Origin: Streptomyces sp. JJ38
GTDB lineage: Bacteria > Actinomycetota > Actinomycetes > Streptomycetales > Streptomycetaceae
Direction of reading: 5' to 3'
NCBI RefSeq assembly: GCF_019303475.1
Contig: NZ_JABLSI010000041.1
Coordinates: 1 to 44,976 of the forward strand
Length of the DNA: 44,976 nucleotides
Shown here: positions 30,650-39,255 of the stretch, piece after piece
How positions within the stretch are numbered: position 1 is the first letter of the stretch
Layout: every line of letters starts with the position of its first letter
The notes under the pieces: generated by a model
Database searches by the model: none
What the model was told of the DNA's origin: nothing
Seen by the model: only the letters and a program-made list of their open reading frames with translations
Position numbers and translations under genes: made by a program

Positions 30650-32248
30650 TCAGTCCGTGGGGGTCTTGCGGATCTCCCAGAACCGGAAGACGGTCGAGGA
30701 GTCGAGCGTCCACTCCAGGCCGGAGATGCTCTCCTGGGCGACGGCGTACTGCTTGCCCTGCCACACGGGGAGCACCGGGAGCTCCTCGGCGACGATGTCC
30801 TGGATGGTGCCGAAGTCCTCCGTGGTGGCGGAGCGGCTGGACTGCGCGGCGGTGCGCGGCAGGAAGGTCTCGGTGATCTCCCCGGCGTCGTAGCGGTTGC
30901 CGAGGACGTTGTCGTCACCGAAGAAGGGGGCGGTGAAGTTGTCGGCGTCCGGGTAGTCGGGGACCCAGCCCTTGACGTAGACGCCGTACTTGCCGGCGGC
31001 GATGTCCTTCTCGTACTGGTCGAGTCCGACGCTCTTCACGTCGGCCTCGAACAGGCCGCTGGCGTTGAGCTGCTCGGCGATGGCGGCGAGTTCCTCGTCC
31101 GTCTGCGCACCGTAGCGCACGGGCGTGGACCAGAGCGTGAGCCGCACCGGTTCGCTGATGCCCTCGGACTCCAGCGCCTTCTTGGCCTTCTCCGGCTGCG
31201 GACGCTGCCCGTAGCGGTCGAAGAAGGCGGTGTTGTGGCCGGTGATGCCGGCGGGGACGATCGAGTACAGCGGCTCGGCTGTGCGGGCGTACACGTCGCG
31301 CAGCAGGGTGGAGCGGTCCAACAGGTAGGCGATCGCCTGGCGGACGCCGAGCTTTCCGGCCACCGGGTGGTCGTGGTTGAAGACGAGGTGGTGAACCTCG
31401 GCGCTGGTGCCCTGGACGACCTGGATGTCGGTCTGCGCGCTGGTGGTGCTGGCCTCGAGTTCGGCGATGTCCTCGGTGGCCAGGTGCCGGTAGGCGAGGT
31501 CGACCCGCTCGCTCTGCACGGCTTCCTTGAGCTTGGCGGGGTCGTCGAAGAACTTCATCGTCATGCCGGAGTTCTGCACCTCGGCGGAGCCCCGGTAGGA
31601 GGAGTTCGGCGTGAACACGGCTTCCTTGGGCCCGAAGCTGTCCAGCGTGTAGACGCCGGAGCCCACGGCCTTGCCGTCGGTGCGCAGTGCGTCGGCCGGG
31701 TAGACCCGGTGGTCGACGATCGAGCCGGCGCCGGAGGCGATCTTCTGCGGGAACGTCGCGTCGGAGGTGTTGAGATGGAAGACGACGGTCCGCTCGTCGG
31801 GTGTCTCGATGCTGTCGATGCTCTGCAGCATGATCGCCGGGCCGTCGGGGTGGTCGATCTTCAGCGTCCGGTCGAAGGAGAACTTCACGTCCTTGGACGT
31901 GAGGGGGTTGCCGTTGCTGAACTCCAGCCCCTCCTTGAGGGTGCAGGAGAAGACCTTGCTGGCGCCGTCTTGGAACTCGCACTTCTCGGCGGCCTCGGGC
32001 TGGGGCTGGGTGCCGCCCTTGGGAAAGCTCAGAAGTGACTGGAACACGTTGTTGAAGACCAGCCAGGACCCGGGGTCGTATCCGGAGGCCGGGTCGACGA
32101 AGAGGACGTCGTCGGTCATCCCCATGACGATGGGCTCGCCCTGCCCCCCGGAGCCCCCGTCGCCCGCTCCGCAGCCGCTCAGCAGAGCCGCCGTCAGCAC
32201 CGCACTGGCCGGTAGCGCCACCCAGGTGGCCCGATTCCTCACACGCAC
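30650..32248 (-). CDS. oligopeptide-type ABC transporter substrate-binding lipoprotein (SBP_bac_5), orphan
   Basis: A 532-residue extracellular binding protein. The signal VRVRNRATWVALP...LTAALLSGC puts the lipobox Cys at residue 26. The SBP_bac_5 body follows: VDPASGYDPGSWLVFNNVFQSLL, CTLKEGLEFSNGNPLTSKDVKFSFDRTLK (in blocks), YRHLATEDIAELE, and a C-terminal lobe. The GTG at 32248 has AAGGTGA about 6 bases upstream and puts the signal peptide at the very start, better than the ATG at 32269. No permease or ATPase gene is adjacent, so it either feeds a distant transporter or acts in sensing. Peptide substrate is inferred from family. Confidence 0.9.
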   Translation of the reverse strand: MRVRNRATWVALPASAVLTAALLSGCGAGDGGSGGQGEPIVMGMTDDVLFVDPASGYDPGSWLVFNNVFQSLLSFPKGGTQPQPEAAEKCEFQDGASKVFSCTLKEGLEFSNGNPLTSKDVKFSFDRTLKIDHPDGPAIMLQSIDSIETPDERTVVFHLNTSDATFPQKIASGAGSIVDHRVYPADALRTDGKAVGSGVYTLDSFGPKEAVFTPNSSYRGSAEVQNSGMTMKFFDDPAKLKEAVQSERVDLAYRHLATEDIAELEASTTSAQTDIQVVQGTSAEVHHLVFNHDHPVAGKLGVRQAIAYLLDRSTLLRDVYARTAEPLYSIVPAGITGHNTAFFDRYGQRPQPEKAKKALESEGISEPVRLTLWSTPVRYGAQTDEELAAIAEQLNASGLFEADVKSVGLDQYEKDIAAGKYGVYVKGWVPDYPDADNFTAPFFGDDNVLGNRYDAGEITETFLPRTAAQSSRSATTEDFGTIQDIVAEELPVLPVWQGKQYAVAQESISGLEWTLDSSTVFRFWEIRKTPTD

Positions 32249-32307
32249 GTTCTCACCTTGTCTTCGCATGCGGAGCCCGCCCTTGGTCCGGGGCGTGTCC
32301 GACTCGT

Positions 32308-32342
32308 CCGGCCCCCGGTGAATCCGGGTCGGCGGGGGCCGG
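32308..32342 (-). other. stem-loop in the leader of the binding-protein gene
   Basis: CCGGCCCCC (32308-32316) pairs with GGGGGCCGG (32334-32342), a 9-bp stem with a 17-nt loop, 60-94 bp upstream of the start. It could affect mRNA stability or be a terminator. No known riboswitch is recognised. Confidence 0.3.
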
Positions 32343-32362
32343 AGGCAGACATTAGTAGTTAG

Positions 32363-32381
32363 TGGTCAGGGCACTTGACCA
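32363..32381. promoter_or_regulatory. candidate operator TGGTCA-N7-TGACCA upstream of the binding-protein gene
   Basis: A perfect 6-bp inverted repeat with a 7-bp spacer, about 115 bp before the start codon. It abuts an AT-rich stretch (ATTAGTAGTTAG, 32351-32362) that could hold a minus-strand -10. The remaining intergenic stretch, 32382-32636, shows no credible gene and no other strong palindrome. Confidence 0.4.
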
Positions 32382-32636
32382 GGGAAGCACGGCGGGCGGG
32401 TGCGCAGCAGGGCATCGGGCGGGGTGATCCGATATCCGGACGGCGGAGCGTATCGGGTGTAGCGGAACAGATCCGGGCATTACTCCGGAGGCGCGAGGCC
32501 GATTACCCACACGCGAGCGGAATCCCACAACGGCGGTGGGGCGGGATGCGGTGAGAAACATCACGTAAAGCACCCCTGAAGCGGACGAATGGTTTCAGCC
32601 ATGGTCACTTCAACCCGGGCGGGCCGGCGGCCACGC

Positions 32637-32668
32637 GGTGTTCCGGGCCGGGCAGGGCCCGGAACACC
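32637..32668 (-). terminator. hairpin terminator after the HAD phosphatase
   Basis: A perfect 13-bp stem, GGTGTTCCGGGCC (32637-32649) with 32656-32668, and a 6-nt loop, 9 bp past the stop codon. Confidence 0.85.
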
Positions 32669-32677
32669 GACGGGCGG

Positions 32678-33385
32678 TCACGCCCGGTGCGTGAGCTTGA
32701 CCAGGGAGCGCAGGAACGACAGGTCGACCTCCTCCAGCGAGGTCACCAGCGTCCGGCCGGCACCCGGCTCGATGGGAGACACCGAGGGCACGGCGACGAC
32801 CTGGCAGCCGGCCGTCTCCGCGGCGGTGACCCCGGTGTGGGTGTCCTCCACGACGACGCACCGGTGCGGCTCCGCCCCCACGTGGCGGGCGGCCGTGAGG
32901 TAGGGCTCGGGGTGGGGTTTGGTCCGCTCGACCTCGTCGCCCGCGACCGTCACCGCGAAGTGCTCGGGGCCGAGGGCGCGCAGGATGCCGTCCATGATGC
33001 GCCGGTGCGTGGCCGAAACCAGCGCCGTGGGCACCTCGTGTGCGGCCAGCTCGGTCAGCAGTCGGCGCGCCCCGGGCATGAGCGGCACGTCGCCGTTGAT
33101 GCGCTCCTCGAACTTGGCGTTGAGCAGCACGGACAGCTCCGGGACCGTGATGTCGGCCCCGGTGACCTTGATGAGGTAGGCGGCGCTGCGGGTCATCGGC
33201 CCGCCGACCACCACCTCGCGGTGCTCGTCCCCGAGGACGTGCCCCAGTTCGGCGAAGACCTCCACCTCCGCGTCCCACCAGAAGCCCTCGGTGTCGACGA
33301 GGGTGCCGTCCATGTCGAGGAAGACGGCCTGCAGGGCCGAGCCGTCGGCCGGGCGCGTGGCGAGAGCGGGGATCGAGCTGGTCAT
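32678..33385 (-). CDS. HAD-superfamily phosphatase (beta-phosphoglucomutase-like)
   Basis: A 235-residue HAD hydrolase. Motif I FLDMDGTLVDTE contains nucleophile Asp24 and acid/base Asp26. VSATHRRIMDGIL is motif II, KPHPEPYL carries the Lys of motif III, and VVVEDTHTGVTAAETAG is motif IV. A cap domain lies between. ATG at 33385 with GGAGGT 7 bases upstream; a longer frame from 33445 is unconserved. It follows metH by 97 bp on the same strand, so the two may share a transcript; a weak inverted repeat (CGGCCGGT 33409-33416, ACCGGCCG 33445-33452) lies between. Substrate unknown. Confidence 0.9.
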   Translation of the reverse strand: MTSSIPALATRPADGSALQAVFLDMDGTLVDTEGFWWDAEVEVFAELGHVLGDEHREVVVGGPMTRSAAYLIKVTGADITVPELSVLLNAKFEERINGDVPLMPGARRLLTELAAHEVPTALVSATHRRIMDGILRALGPEHFAVTVAGDEVERTKPHPEPYLTAARHVGAEPHRCVVVEDTHTGVTAAETAGCQVVAVPSVSPIEPGAGRTLVTSLEEVDLSFLRSLVKLTHRA

Positions 33386-33482
33386 CCGCGAACCTCCGTG
33401 GGACACGACGGCCGGTCGCCCACTCCCGTGGTCGGAAATGGACAACCGGCCGATACCGGATCGATCAGTGTACGACGCGTTG

Positions 33483-36400
33483 TCAGCGAGCGTTGAAGTA
33501 TTTGGCTTCGGGATGGTGAATAACGATCGCGTCGGTCGACTGCTCGGGGTGGAGCTGGAACTCCTCGGACAGCTTCACCCCGATGCGCTCGGGCTGGAGG
33601 AGATCGGCGATCTTGGCCCGGTCCTCCAGGTCCGGGCAGGCGCCGTACCCCAGCGAGAAGCGGGCACCGCGGTACTTGAGCGCGAACATGTCCTCCACCG
33701 ACTCCGGGTCCTCTCCGGAGAAGCCCAGCTCGGACCGGACACGGGCGTGCCAGTACTCGGCGAGGGCCTCGGCCAGCTGGACGGACAGGCCGTGCAGCTC
33801 CAGGTAGTCGCGGTAGGAGTCGGAGGCGAACAGCTCCGCGGTCGCCTCGCCGATGCGGGAGCCGACCGTGACGACCTGGAGGCCGACCACGTCCGTCTCC
33901 CCGGACTCCTTGGGCCGGAAGAAGTCGGCCAGGCACAGCCTGCGGCCCCGGCGCTGGCGCGGGAAGGTGAACCGCGTCCGCTCCGCCCCGTCCTCGCCCA
34001 GGATCACCAGGTCGTTGCCCTCGGAGTGGCAGGGGAAGTAACCGTAGACGACGGCCGCTTCGAGGAGGTTGTCGGTCTGGAGCCGGTCCAGCCAGCCCCG
34101 CAGCCGCGGCCGGCCCTCGGTCTCCACCAGCTCCTCGTAGCTCGGGCCCTCGCCGGAGCGGGACTGCTTGAGCCCCCACTGCCCCTTGAACAGCGCGCCC
34201 TCGTCCAGCCAGGAGGCGTACTCGGCGAGCTGGACGCCCTTCACGATCCGGGTGCCGCTGAACGGCGGCGCCGGGACCGGGTTGTCCGTCGCCACGTCCG
34301 AACGGGTGGTGTCGTCCAGCGGGGCCGGCTCGGGCAGGTCGCCGTCGCGCTTGGCGACCCGGCGCTGCTTCAGCTCCGGCAGAGTGGCGCCGGGGACGCC
34401 GCGCTTGACGGCGATGAGGGCGTCCATCAGGCGCAGGCCCTCGAAGGCGTCGCGGGCGTACCGGACCTCCCCCTCGTAGATCTCGTGGAGGTCCTGCTCG
34501 ACATAGGCACGGGTCAGCGCGGCGCCGCCGAGGATGACGGGGTAGTCGGCGGCCATCTTGCGCTGGTTGAGCTCCTCCAGGTTCTCCTTCATGATCACGG
34601 TGGACTTCACCAGCAGGCCGGACATGCCGATCACGTCGGCCTTGTGCTCGGTCGCGGCGTCCAGGATCGCCGCCACCGGCTGCTTGATGCCCAGGTTCAC
34701 GACGTTGTAGCCGTTGTTGGACAGGATGATGTCCACCAGGTTCTTGCCGATGTCGTGCACGTCGCCGCGCACCGTGGCCAGCACGATCGTGCCCTTGCCG
34801 CCCTCGTCGCTCTTCTCCATGTGCGGTTCGAGGTAGGCCACCGCCGTCTTCATCACCTCGGCGGACTGGAGCACGAACGGCAGCTGCATCTGCCCCGAGC
34901 CGAACAGCTCGCCGACGACCTTCATCCCGGCCAGCAGCGTGTCGTTCACGATGTCGAGCGCGGGCCGCTCGGCGAGGGCGGCCTCCAGGTCGGCCTCCAG
35001 GCCGTTGCGCTCACCATCGATGATGCGCCGCTGCAGCCGCTCCTCCAGGGGCAGGGCGGCCAGCTCCTCGGCCTTCCCGGCCTTGAGCGATTTGGCCGTC
35101 GCCCCCTCGAACAGCTCCAGCAGCCGCTGCAACGGGTCGTAGCCCTCGCGCCGCCGGTCGTAGACGAGGTCGAGCGCGACCTGGACCTGCTCCTCCTCCA
35201 GCCGGGCGATCGGCAGGATCTTGGAGGCGTGCACGATCGCCGAGTCGAGCCCGGCCTTGACACACTCGTCCAGGAAGACCGAGTTGAGCACGATCCGCGC
35301 CGCCGGGTTGAGACCGAAGGAGATGTTCGACAGCCCCAGCGTGGTCTGCACGTCCGGGTGACGGCGCTTCAGCTCGCGGATCGCCTCGATCGTCTCGATG
35401 CCGTCGCGCCGGGACTCCTCCTGGCCGGTGCAGATCGTGAACGTCAGACAGTCGATGATGATGTCCGACTCGTGGATTCCCCAGTTGGTCGTGAGATCGG
35501 TGATGAGGCGTTCGGCGATGGCGACCTTGTGCTCCGCGGTGCGGGCCTGGCCCTCCTCGTCGATGGTGAGTGCCATCAGCGCCGCACCGTGCTCCCGGGC
35601 GAGTGCGGCCACCTTCGCGAACCGCGACTCGGGGCCGTCTCCGTCCTCGTAGTTCACCGAGTTGATCACCGCGCGGCCGCCCAGTTTCTCCAGGCCCGCC
35701 CGCAGCACGTCCACCTCGGTGGAGTCCAGCACGATCGGCAGGGTGGAGGCGGTCGCGAAGCGCCCGGCCAGCTCCCTCATGTCGGCGGCGCCGTCCCGGC
35801 CCACGTAGTCGACGCACAGGTCCAGCATGTGGGCGCCCTCGCGGATCTGCTCCCGGGCGAGCTCCACGCAGTCGTCCCAGCGGCCCTCGAGCATGGCCTC
35901 GCGGAACTTCTTCGAGCCGTTGGCGTTCGTCCGCTCGCCGATCGCCAGGTACGCGGTGTCCTGACGGAACGGGACCGTCTGGTAGAGCGACGCGGCCCCG
36001 GGCTCGGGACGCGGCTCGCGCTCACGCGGGGTCAGATCCCGCACCCGTTCGACGACCTGGCGCAGGTGCTCGGGCGTCGTCCCGCAGCAGCCGCCCACCA
36101 GCGAGAGGCCGAACTCCCCGACGAAGCCCTCCTGCGCGTCGGCCAGCTCCTGCGGCGTCAGCGGGTAGTGCGCGCCGTCCTTGCCCAGCACCGGCAGGCC
36201 CGCGTTCGGCATGCACGCCAGCGGGACCCGGGAGTGGCGAGCCAGGTAGCGCAGGTGCTCGCTCATCTCCGCCGGGCCGGTCGCGCAGTTCATGCCGATC
36301 ATGTCGATGCCCAGCGGCTCCAGCGCGGTGAGCGCCGCGCCGATCTCCGAGCCCAGCAGCATCGTGCCGGTCGTCTCCACCGTCACGGAACAGATGACCG

Positions 36401-37025
36401 GCAGGTTCATGCCCGTCGCGGCCACCGCCCGGCGGGCGCCGATGACGGCCGCCTTGGTCTGCAGGAGGTCCTGGGTCGTCTCCACCAGCAGCGCGTCGGC
36501 CCCGCCGGCGATGAGCCCCTCGGCGTTGGTCTGGTAGGCGTCGCGCAGCACGTCGTAGGGGGCGTGGCCCAGCGTGGGCAGCTTCGTGCCCGGGCCCATC
36601 GAGCCCAGCACCCAGCGCACCCGGCCGTCCTCGGCCGCGAACTCGTCCGCCACCTCACGCGCCAGCCGGGCCCCGGACTCCGAGAGCTCGAAGTTCCGCT
36701 CGGTGATCTCGTACTCGCCCAGCGCGGCGTGGTTGGCGCCGAAGGTGTTGGTCTCCACGCAGTCCACGCCGGCGGCGAAGTACTCCTGGTGCACGGAACG
36801 CACGATGTCCGGACGCGTCACGTTGAGGACCTCGTTGCAGCCCTCGAGCTGCTGGAAGTCGTCCAGGGACGGCTCCTGGGCCTGGAGCATCGTCCCCATC
36901 GCTCCGTCGGCGACCACGACCCGGGAGGCGAGCGCCTCCCGGAACGCGGCGATCCGCTCTGCGTGGCTGAGAGGTGTGGCTGCGGACCCGGCCCGTCGTG
37001 CGGCTGCTGCGGACGGCGAGGACAT
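33483..37025 (-). CDS. metH: cobalamin-dependent methionine synthase MetH
   Basis: A 1180-residue modular enzyme that moves methyl from methyltetrahydrofolate to homocysteine. In order: homocysteine domain (VVVADGAMGTMLQ, zinc ligands in MNCATGP and GGCCGTTPEH), pterin-binding domain (AIGERTNANGSKKF), cobalamin cap and B12 domain (DVHDIGKNLVDIILSNNGY, where His is the lower ligand), and AdoMet reactivation domain near the C-terminus (SLGYGACPDLEDR). I chose the ATG at 37025 (GGGAG 7 bases upstream) over the GTG at 37067. Full length and no broken domain. No cobalamin-riboswitch B12 box is visible upstream. Confidence 0.97.
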   Translation of the reverse strand: MSSPSAAAARRAGSAATPLSHAERIAAFREALASRVVVADGAMGTMLQAQEPSLDDFQQLEGCNEVLNVTRPDIVRSVHQEYFAAGVDCVETNTFGANHAALGEYEITERNFELSESGARLAREVADEFAAEDGRVRWVLGSMGPGTKLPTLGHAPYDVLRDAYQTNAEGLIAGGADALLVETTQDLLQTKAAVIGARRAVAATGMNLPVICSVTVETTGTMLLGSEIGAALTALEPLGIDMIGMNCATGPAEMSEHLRYLARHSRVPLACMPNAGLPVLGKDGAHYPLTPQELADAQEGFVGEFGLSLVGGCCGTTPEHLRQVVERVRDLTPREREPRPEPGAASLYQTVPFRQDTAYLAIGERTNANGSKKFREAMLEGRWDDCVELAREQIREGAHMLDLCVDYVGRDGAADMRELAGRFATASTLPIVLDSTEVDVLRAGLEKLGGRAVINSVNYEDGDGPESRFAKVAALAREHGAALMALTIDEEGQARTAEHKVAIAERLITDLTTNWGIHESDIIIDCLTFTICTGQEESRRDGIETIEAIRELKRRHPDVQTTLGLSNISFGLNPAARIVLNSVFLDECVKAGLDSAIVHASKILPIARLEEEQVQVALDLVYDRRREGYDPLQRLLELFEGATAKSLKAGKAEELAALPLEERLQRRIIDGERNGLEADLEAALAERPALDIVNDTLLAGMKVVGELFGSGQMQLPFVLQSAEVMKTAVAYLEPHMEKSDEGGKGTIVLATVRGDVHDIGKNLVDIILSNNGYNVVNLGIKQPVAAILDAATEHKADVIGMSGLLVKSTVIMKENLEELNQRKMAADYPVILGGAALTRAYVEQDLHEIYEGEVRYARDAFEGLRLMDALIAVKRGVPGATLPELKQRRVAKRDGDLPEPAPLDDTTRSDVATDNPVPAPPFSGTRIVKGVQLAEYASWLDEGALFKGQWGLKQSRSGEGPSYEELVETEGRPRLRGWLDRLQTDNLLEAAVVYGYFPCHSEGNDLVILGEDGAERTRFTFPRQRRGRRLCLADFFRPKESGETDVVGLQVVTVGSRIGEATAELFASDSYRDYLELHGLSVQLAEALAEYWHARVRSELGFSGEDPESVEDMFALKYRGARFSLGYGACPDLEDRAKIADLLQPERIGVKLSEEFQLHPEQSTDAIVIHHPEAKYFNAR

Positions 37026-37187
37026 CTGTGCTCCCTGGTGTGCGACGGCTGTCGGCTTTGCGTCCACGTGTGCGGACGCACCCCGCCAGGGTAGCGAGGA
37101 GCCCGGAGATTGACCGGTCGCGTTCCGGAGCGTGGACGGCCGTAGTATTTCCCCGGCTATCCGGCCATCGACATGATCCGCTACCGT

Positions 37188-37200
37188 TCGACATTGTCGA
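37188..37200. promoter_or_regulatory. GylR-type operator upstream of gylR
   Basis: Perfect palindrome TCGACATTGTCGA, 44 bp before the gylR ATG. A half-site TCGACAT occurs 20 bp upstream at 37168-37174, so two turns of helix may be covered. The same 13 bases recur upstream of glpF, which supports autoregulation by GylR. The site also lies in the divergent gap shared with metH. Confidence 0.8.
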
Positions 37201-37243
37201 CCGGCGGATACCAGTCACCGCCGAGGCGAAGAGAGGTAGTCCG

Positions 37244-38008
37244 ATGGCCCGGAGCATCCAGTCCCTGGAGCGGGCTGCCGCCGTGCTGCGGCTGCTCGCC
37301 GGCGGCGAGCGGCGACTCGGCCTGTCCGACATCGCGTCCACGCTCGGCCTGGCCAAGGGGACCGCGCACGGCCTGCTGCGCACCCTCCAACAGGAGGGCT
37401 TCGTGGAGCAGGACGAGGCCTCCGGCCGCTACCAGCTCGGCGCCGAGCTGCTGCGGCTGGGCAACAGCTATCTCGACGTCCACGAGCTGCGCGCCCGCGC
37501 CCTGGTGTGGTCGGACGACCTGGCCCGGTCCAGCGGCGAGGCCGTGTACCTGGGCGTCCTGCACAGCGGCGGCGTCCTCGTCGTCCACCACGTCTTCCGG
37601 CCCGACGACAGCCGCCAGGTGCTGGAGATCGGCGCCATGCAGCCCCTGCACAGCACCGCGGCGGGCAAGGTGCTGGCCGCCTACGACCCGGTGGCGCACA
37701 GCGACCTGCTGGACGCCGAGCGGGAGCCGTTCACGTCCCGCACCCTGACCTCGGAGGCGGCGCTGGAGGAGTGCCTCGGCCTCGTCCGGGCGCGCGGCTG
37801 GGCCGCGGACCAGGAGGAGACGTGGGAGGGGGTGGCCTCCATCGCGGCCCCCATCCACGACCGGCGTCGCCTCACCGTGGGCGCGGTCGGCATCACCGGG
37901 GCCGTGGAGCGGCTGTGCCACGGCGACGAGCTGCGGCCGGAGCTGGTCGCCTCCGTCCGTGACTGCGCGCGGGCCGTCTCGCGCGACCTGGGCGCCGCCC
38001 GCTTCTGA
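37244..38008 (+). CDS. gylR: IclR-family glycerol operon repressor GylR
   Basis: A 254-residue regulator: N-terminal winged helix (SIQSLERAAAVLRLL and LGLSDIASTLGLAKGTAHGLLRTL in blocks) and an IclR effector domain (YLGVLHSGGVLVVHHVFRP, MQPLHSTAAGKVLAAYDP, GVASIAAPIHD). It is directly upstream of glpF-glpK-glpD. In S. coelicolor the gene in this position is gylR, a glycerol-3-phosphate-responsive repressor of gylCAB and itself. ATG at 37244 with GAGAGG upstream. Both expected operators carry the same palindrome. Confidence 0.93.
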   Translation: MARSIQSLERAAAVLRLLAGGERRLGLSDIASTLGLAKGTAHGLLRTLQQEGFVEQDEASGRYQLGAELLRLGNSYLDVHELRARALVWSDDLARSSGEAVYLGVLHSGGVLVVHHVFRPDDSRQVLEIGAMQPLHSTAAGKVLAAYDPVAHSDLLDAEREPFTSRTLTSEAALEECLGLVRARGWAADQEETWEGVASIAAPIHDRRRLTVGAVGITGAVERLCHGDELRPELVASVRDCARAVSRDLGAARF

Positions 38009-38187
38009 CTCCCGCCGCGCCCGCTTGGGAGGTCTGCGCCGGAGGCGCGGGGCCGGCAAGCGCAGCCCCCGGCACCGGGTGAGCACACGCCCCCGCCTGA
38101 CCCCGTCGCCGAGGGCGGGTGCCCCAGGCCCGCCCCTTCCCGTTTCTCCAGGAGGTGGGCCCCTGGGACCCCGGCCGCGGGCGCGAC

Positions 38188-38286
38188 GTGGCTGTTCGCG
38201 CAGTTCCCCACGCCCCCTCGGGGCGCGACCCGCGCATCGTGGTCGCTCGCGCCATTCCCCGCGCCCCCTCGGGGCGGGCCCGTGCG
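38188..38286. repeat. two imperfect tandem copies of a 51-bp GC-rich palindromic repeat
   Basis: Copies start at 38188 (GTGGCTGTTCGCGCAGTTCC) and 38239 (GTGGTCGCTCGCGCCATTCC). Each continues into CCCCCTCGGGG-centred hairpin sequence. They resemble the dispersed CGCGCAGTTCCCCGCGCCCC elements common between Streptomyces genes. The 430-bp gylR-glpF gap (38009-38438) otherwise holds weak GC hairpins and the glpF promoter and operator. Confidence 0.65.
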
Positions 38287-38334
38287 ACGAGGGCCACGAT
38301 TCGAACACGGCGCGAAAGGGGGGCGCCGTACCTC

Positions 38335-38362
38335 TTGACGGAGTCTGATGCGAGGATAAAAC
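38335..38362 (+). promoter_or_regulatory. candidate promoter of glpF-glpK-glpD
   Basis: TTGACG (38335-38340) and TAAAAC (38357-38362) are 16 bp apart, close to the vegetative consensus. The predicted start of transcription falls just before the GylR palindrome at 38376, as expected for repression. Confidence 0.6.
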
Positions 38363-38375
38363 TGCCGTTCGGCGG

Positions 38376-38388
38376 TCGACATTGTCGA
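38376..38388. promoter_or_regulatory. GylR-type operator upstream of glpF
   Basis: Perfect palindrome TCGACATTGTCGA, identical to the one upstream of gylR, 51 bp before the glpF start and just downstream of the candidate -10. Confidence 0.8.
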
Positions 38389-38438
38389 ACACCGGACGGG
38401 ACCGGTTCCGCCTTCCCTGTGAACATAAGGAGTCGCGG

Positions 38439-39221
38439 GTGTCCAACTCCGACATTTTCCTCGGCGAAGTCATCGGAACCGCCGTGCTCATCCTCCTCGG
38501 CGGCGGTGTCGTCGCCGGTGTCGTCCTCAAGCGCAGCAAGTCGTTCAACGCGGGCTGGGTCGCGATCACGTTCGGCTGGGGCTTCGCCGTCCTGACCGGC
38601 GCGTACATCTCCTCCAGCCTCTCCGGCGCCCACCTCAACCCGGCGGTCACCGTCGGGCTCGCGATCAAGGAGGGCGCCTGGGACAAGGTCCACTTCTACT
38701 TCGCCGGGCAGCTCCTCGGCGCGATGATCGGCGCCTTCCTGGTGTGGGTCGCCTACTACGGACATTTCATAGCCCACCTCACCGACCGTGAGATCGTCGG
38801 CGGCCCCGGCACGCAGGCCACCAAGACGGCCACAGCCACCGACGCGCCCGGCCCCGTGCTCGGCGTGTTCTCGACCGGGCCGGAGATCCGCAACACCGCG
38901 CAGAACCTGGCCACGGAGATCATCGGCACGTTCGTTCTCGTCCTCGCGATCCTCACCCTGGGTATCAACGAGGGCCTGGCCCTGTCCGGCACCGGCATCC
39001 TCATGGTCGCCCTCGTCGTCGTCGGCATCGGTCTCTCCCTCGGCGGCCCGACGGGGTACGCCATCAACCCGGCGCGCGATCTCGGTCCGCGAATCGTGCA
39101 CGCGTTGCTGCCCCTGCCGAACAAGGGCGGGTCAGACTGGAGCTACGCCTGGATCCCGGTGATGGGGCCGCTGCTCGGCGGCGCCCTCGCCGGCGGTCTG
39201 TACCAGCTCGCGTTCGCCTGA
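38439..39221 (+). CDS. glpF: glycerol facilitator (aquaglyceroporin)
   Basis: A 260-residue MIP channel. First NPA in SGAHLNPAV (Asn67) and second in AINPARDLGPR (Asn210 to Asp213); the Asp after NPAR marks a glycerol rather than water channel. Six hydrophobic segments are present. GTG at 38439 with AAGGAG 6 bases upstream; the longer frame from 38382 runs over the operator and is not used. First gene of the glycerol operon (gylC position in S. coelicolor), 34 bp before glpK. Confidence 0.95.
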   Translation: MSNSDIFLGEVIGTAVLILLGGGVVAGVVLKRSKSFNAGWVAITFGWGFAVLTGAYISSSLSGAHLNPAVTVGLAIKEGAWDKVHFYFAGQLLGAMIGAFLVWVAYYGHFIAHLTDREIVGGPGTQATKTATATDAPGPVLGVFSTGPEIRNTAQNLATEIIGTFVLVLAILTLGINEGLALSGTGILMVALVVVGIGLSLGGPTGYAINPARDLGPRIVHALLPLPNKGGSDWSYAWIPVMGPLLGGALAGGLYQLAFA

Positions 39222-39255
39222 CCGACCTCGTCCACCGACCTCCTGGAGTACCGAG

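Noticed and set aside
32382..32636. Short frames or a GlnR-like site (GAAAC near 32555)
   Set aside because: The partner half-site GTNAC is absent at the required spacing, and no frame has a ribosome site and plausible codon use.
33480..33505. PafBC-type promoter motif (TTGTCAGCG with a loose -10)
   Set aside because: It lies at the 3' end of metH on the wrong strand, the motif has a mismatch, and the -10 does not fit TAnnnT.
33291..37094. 1267-codon plus-strand open frame antisense to metH
   Set aside because: Shadow of metH; Leu/His/Gln/Arg-rich with no domain.
37026..37243. Possible cobalamin riboswitch upstream of metH
   Set aside because: The minus-strand leader has no B12-box-like sequence and the gap is short and shared with gylR. 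I found no known riboswitch core.
38017..38180. Minus-strand coding region with repeated RPEGAWGTAR-like peptides
   Set aside because: The peptides arise from translating the GC-rich intergenic repeats; no start or family supports a gene.
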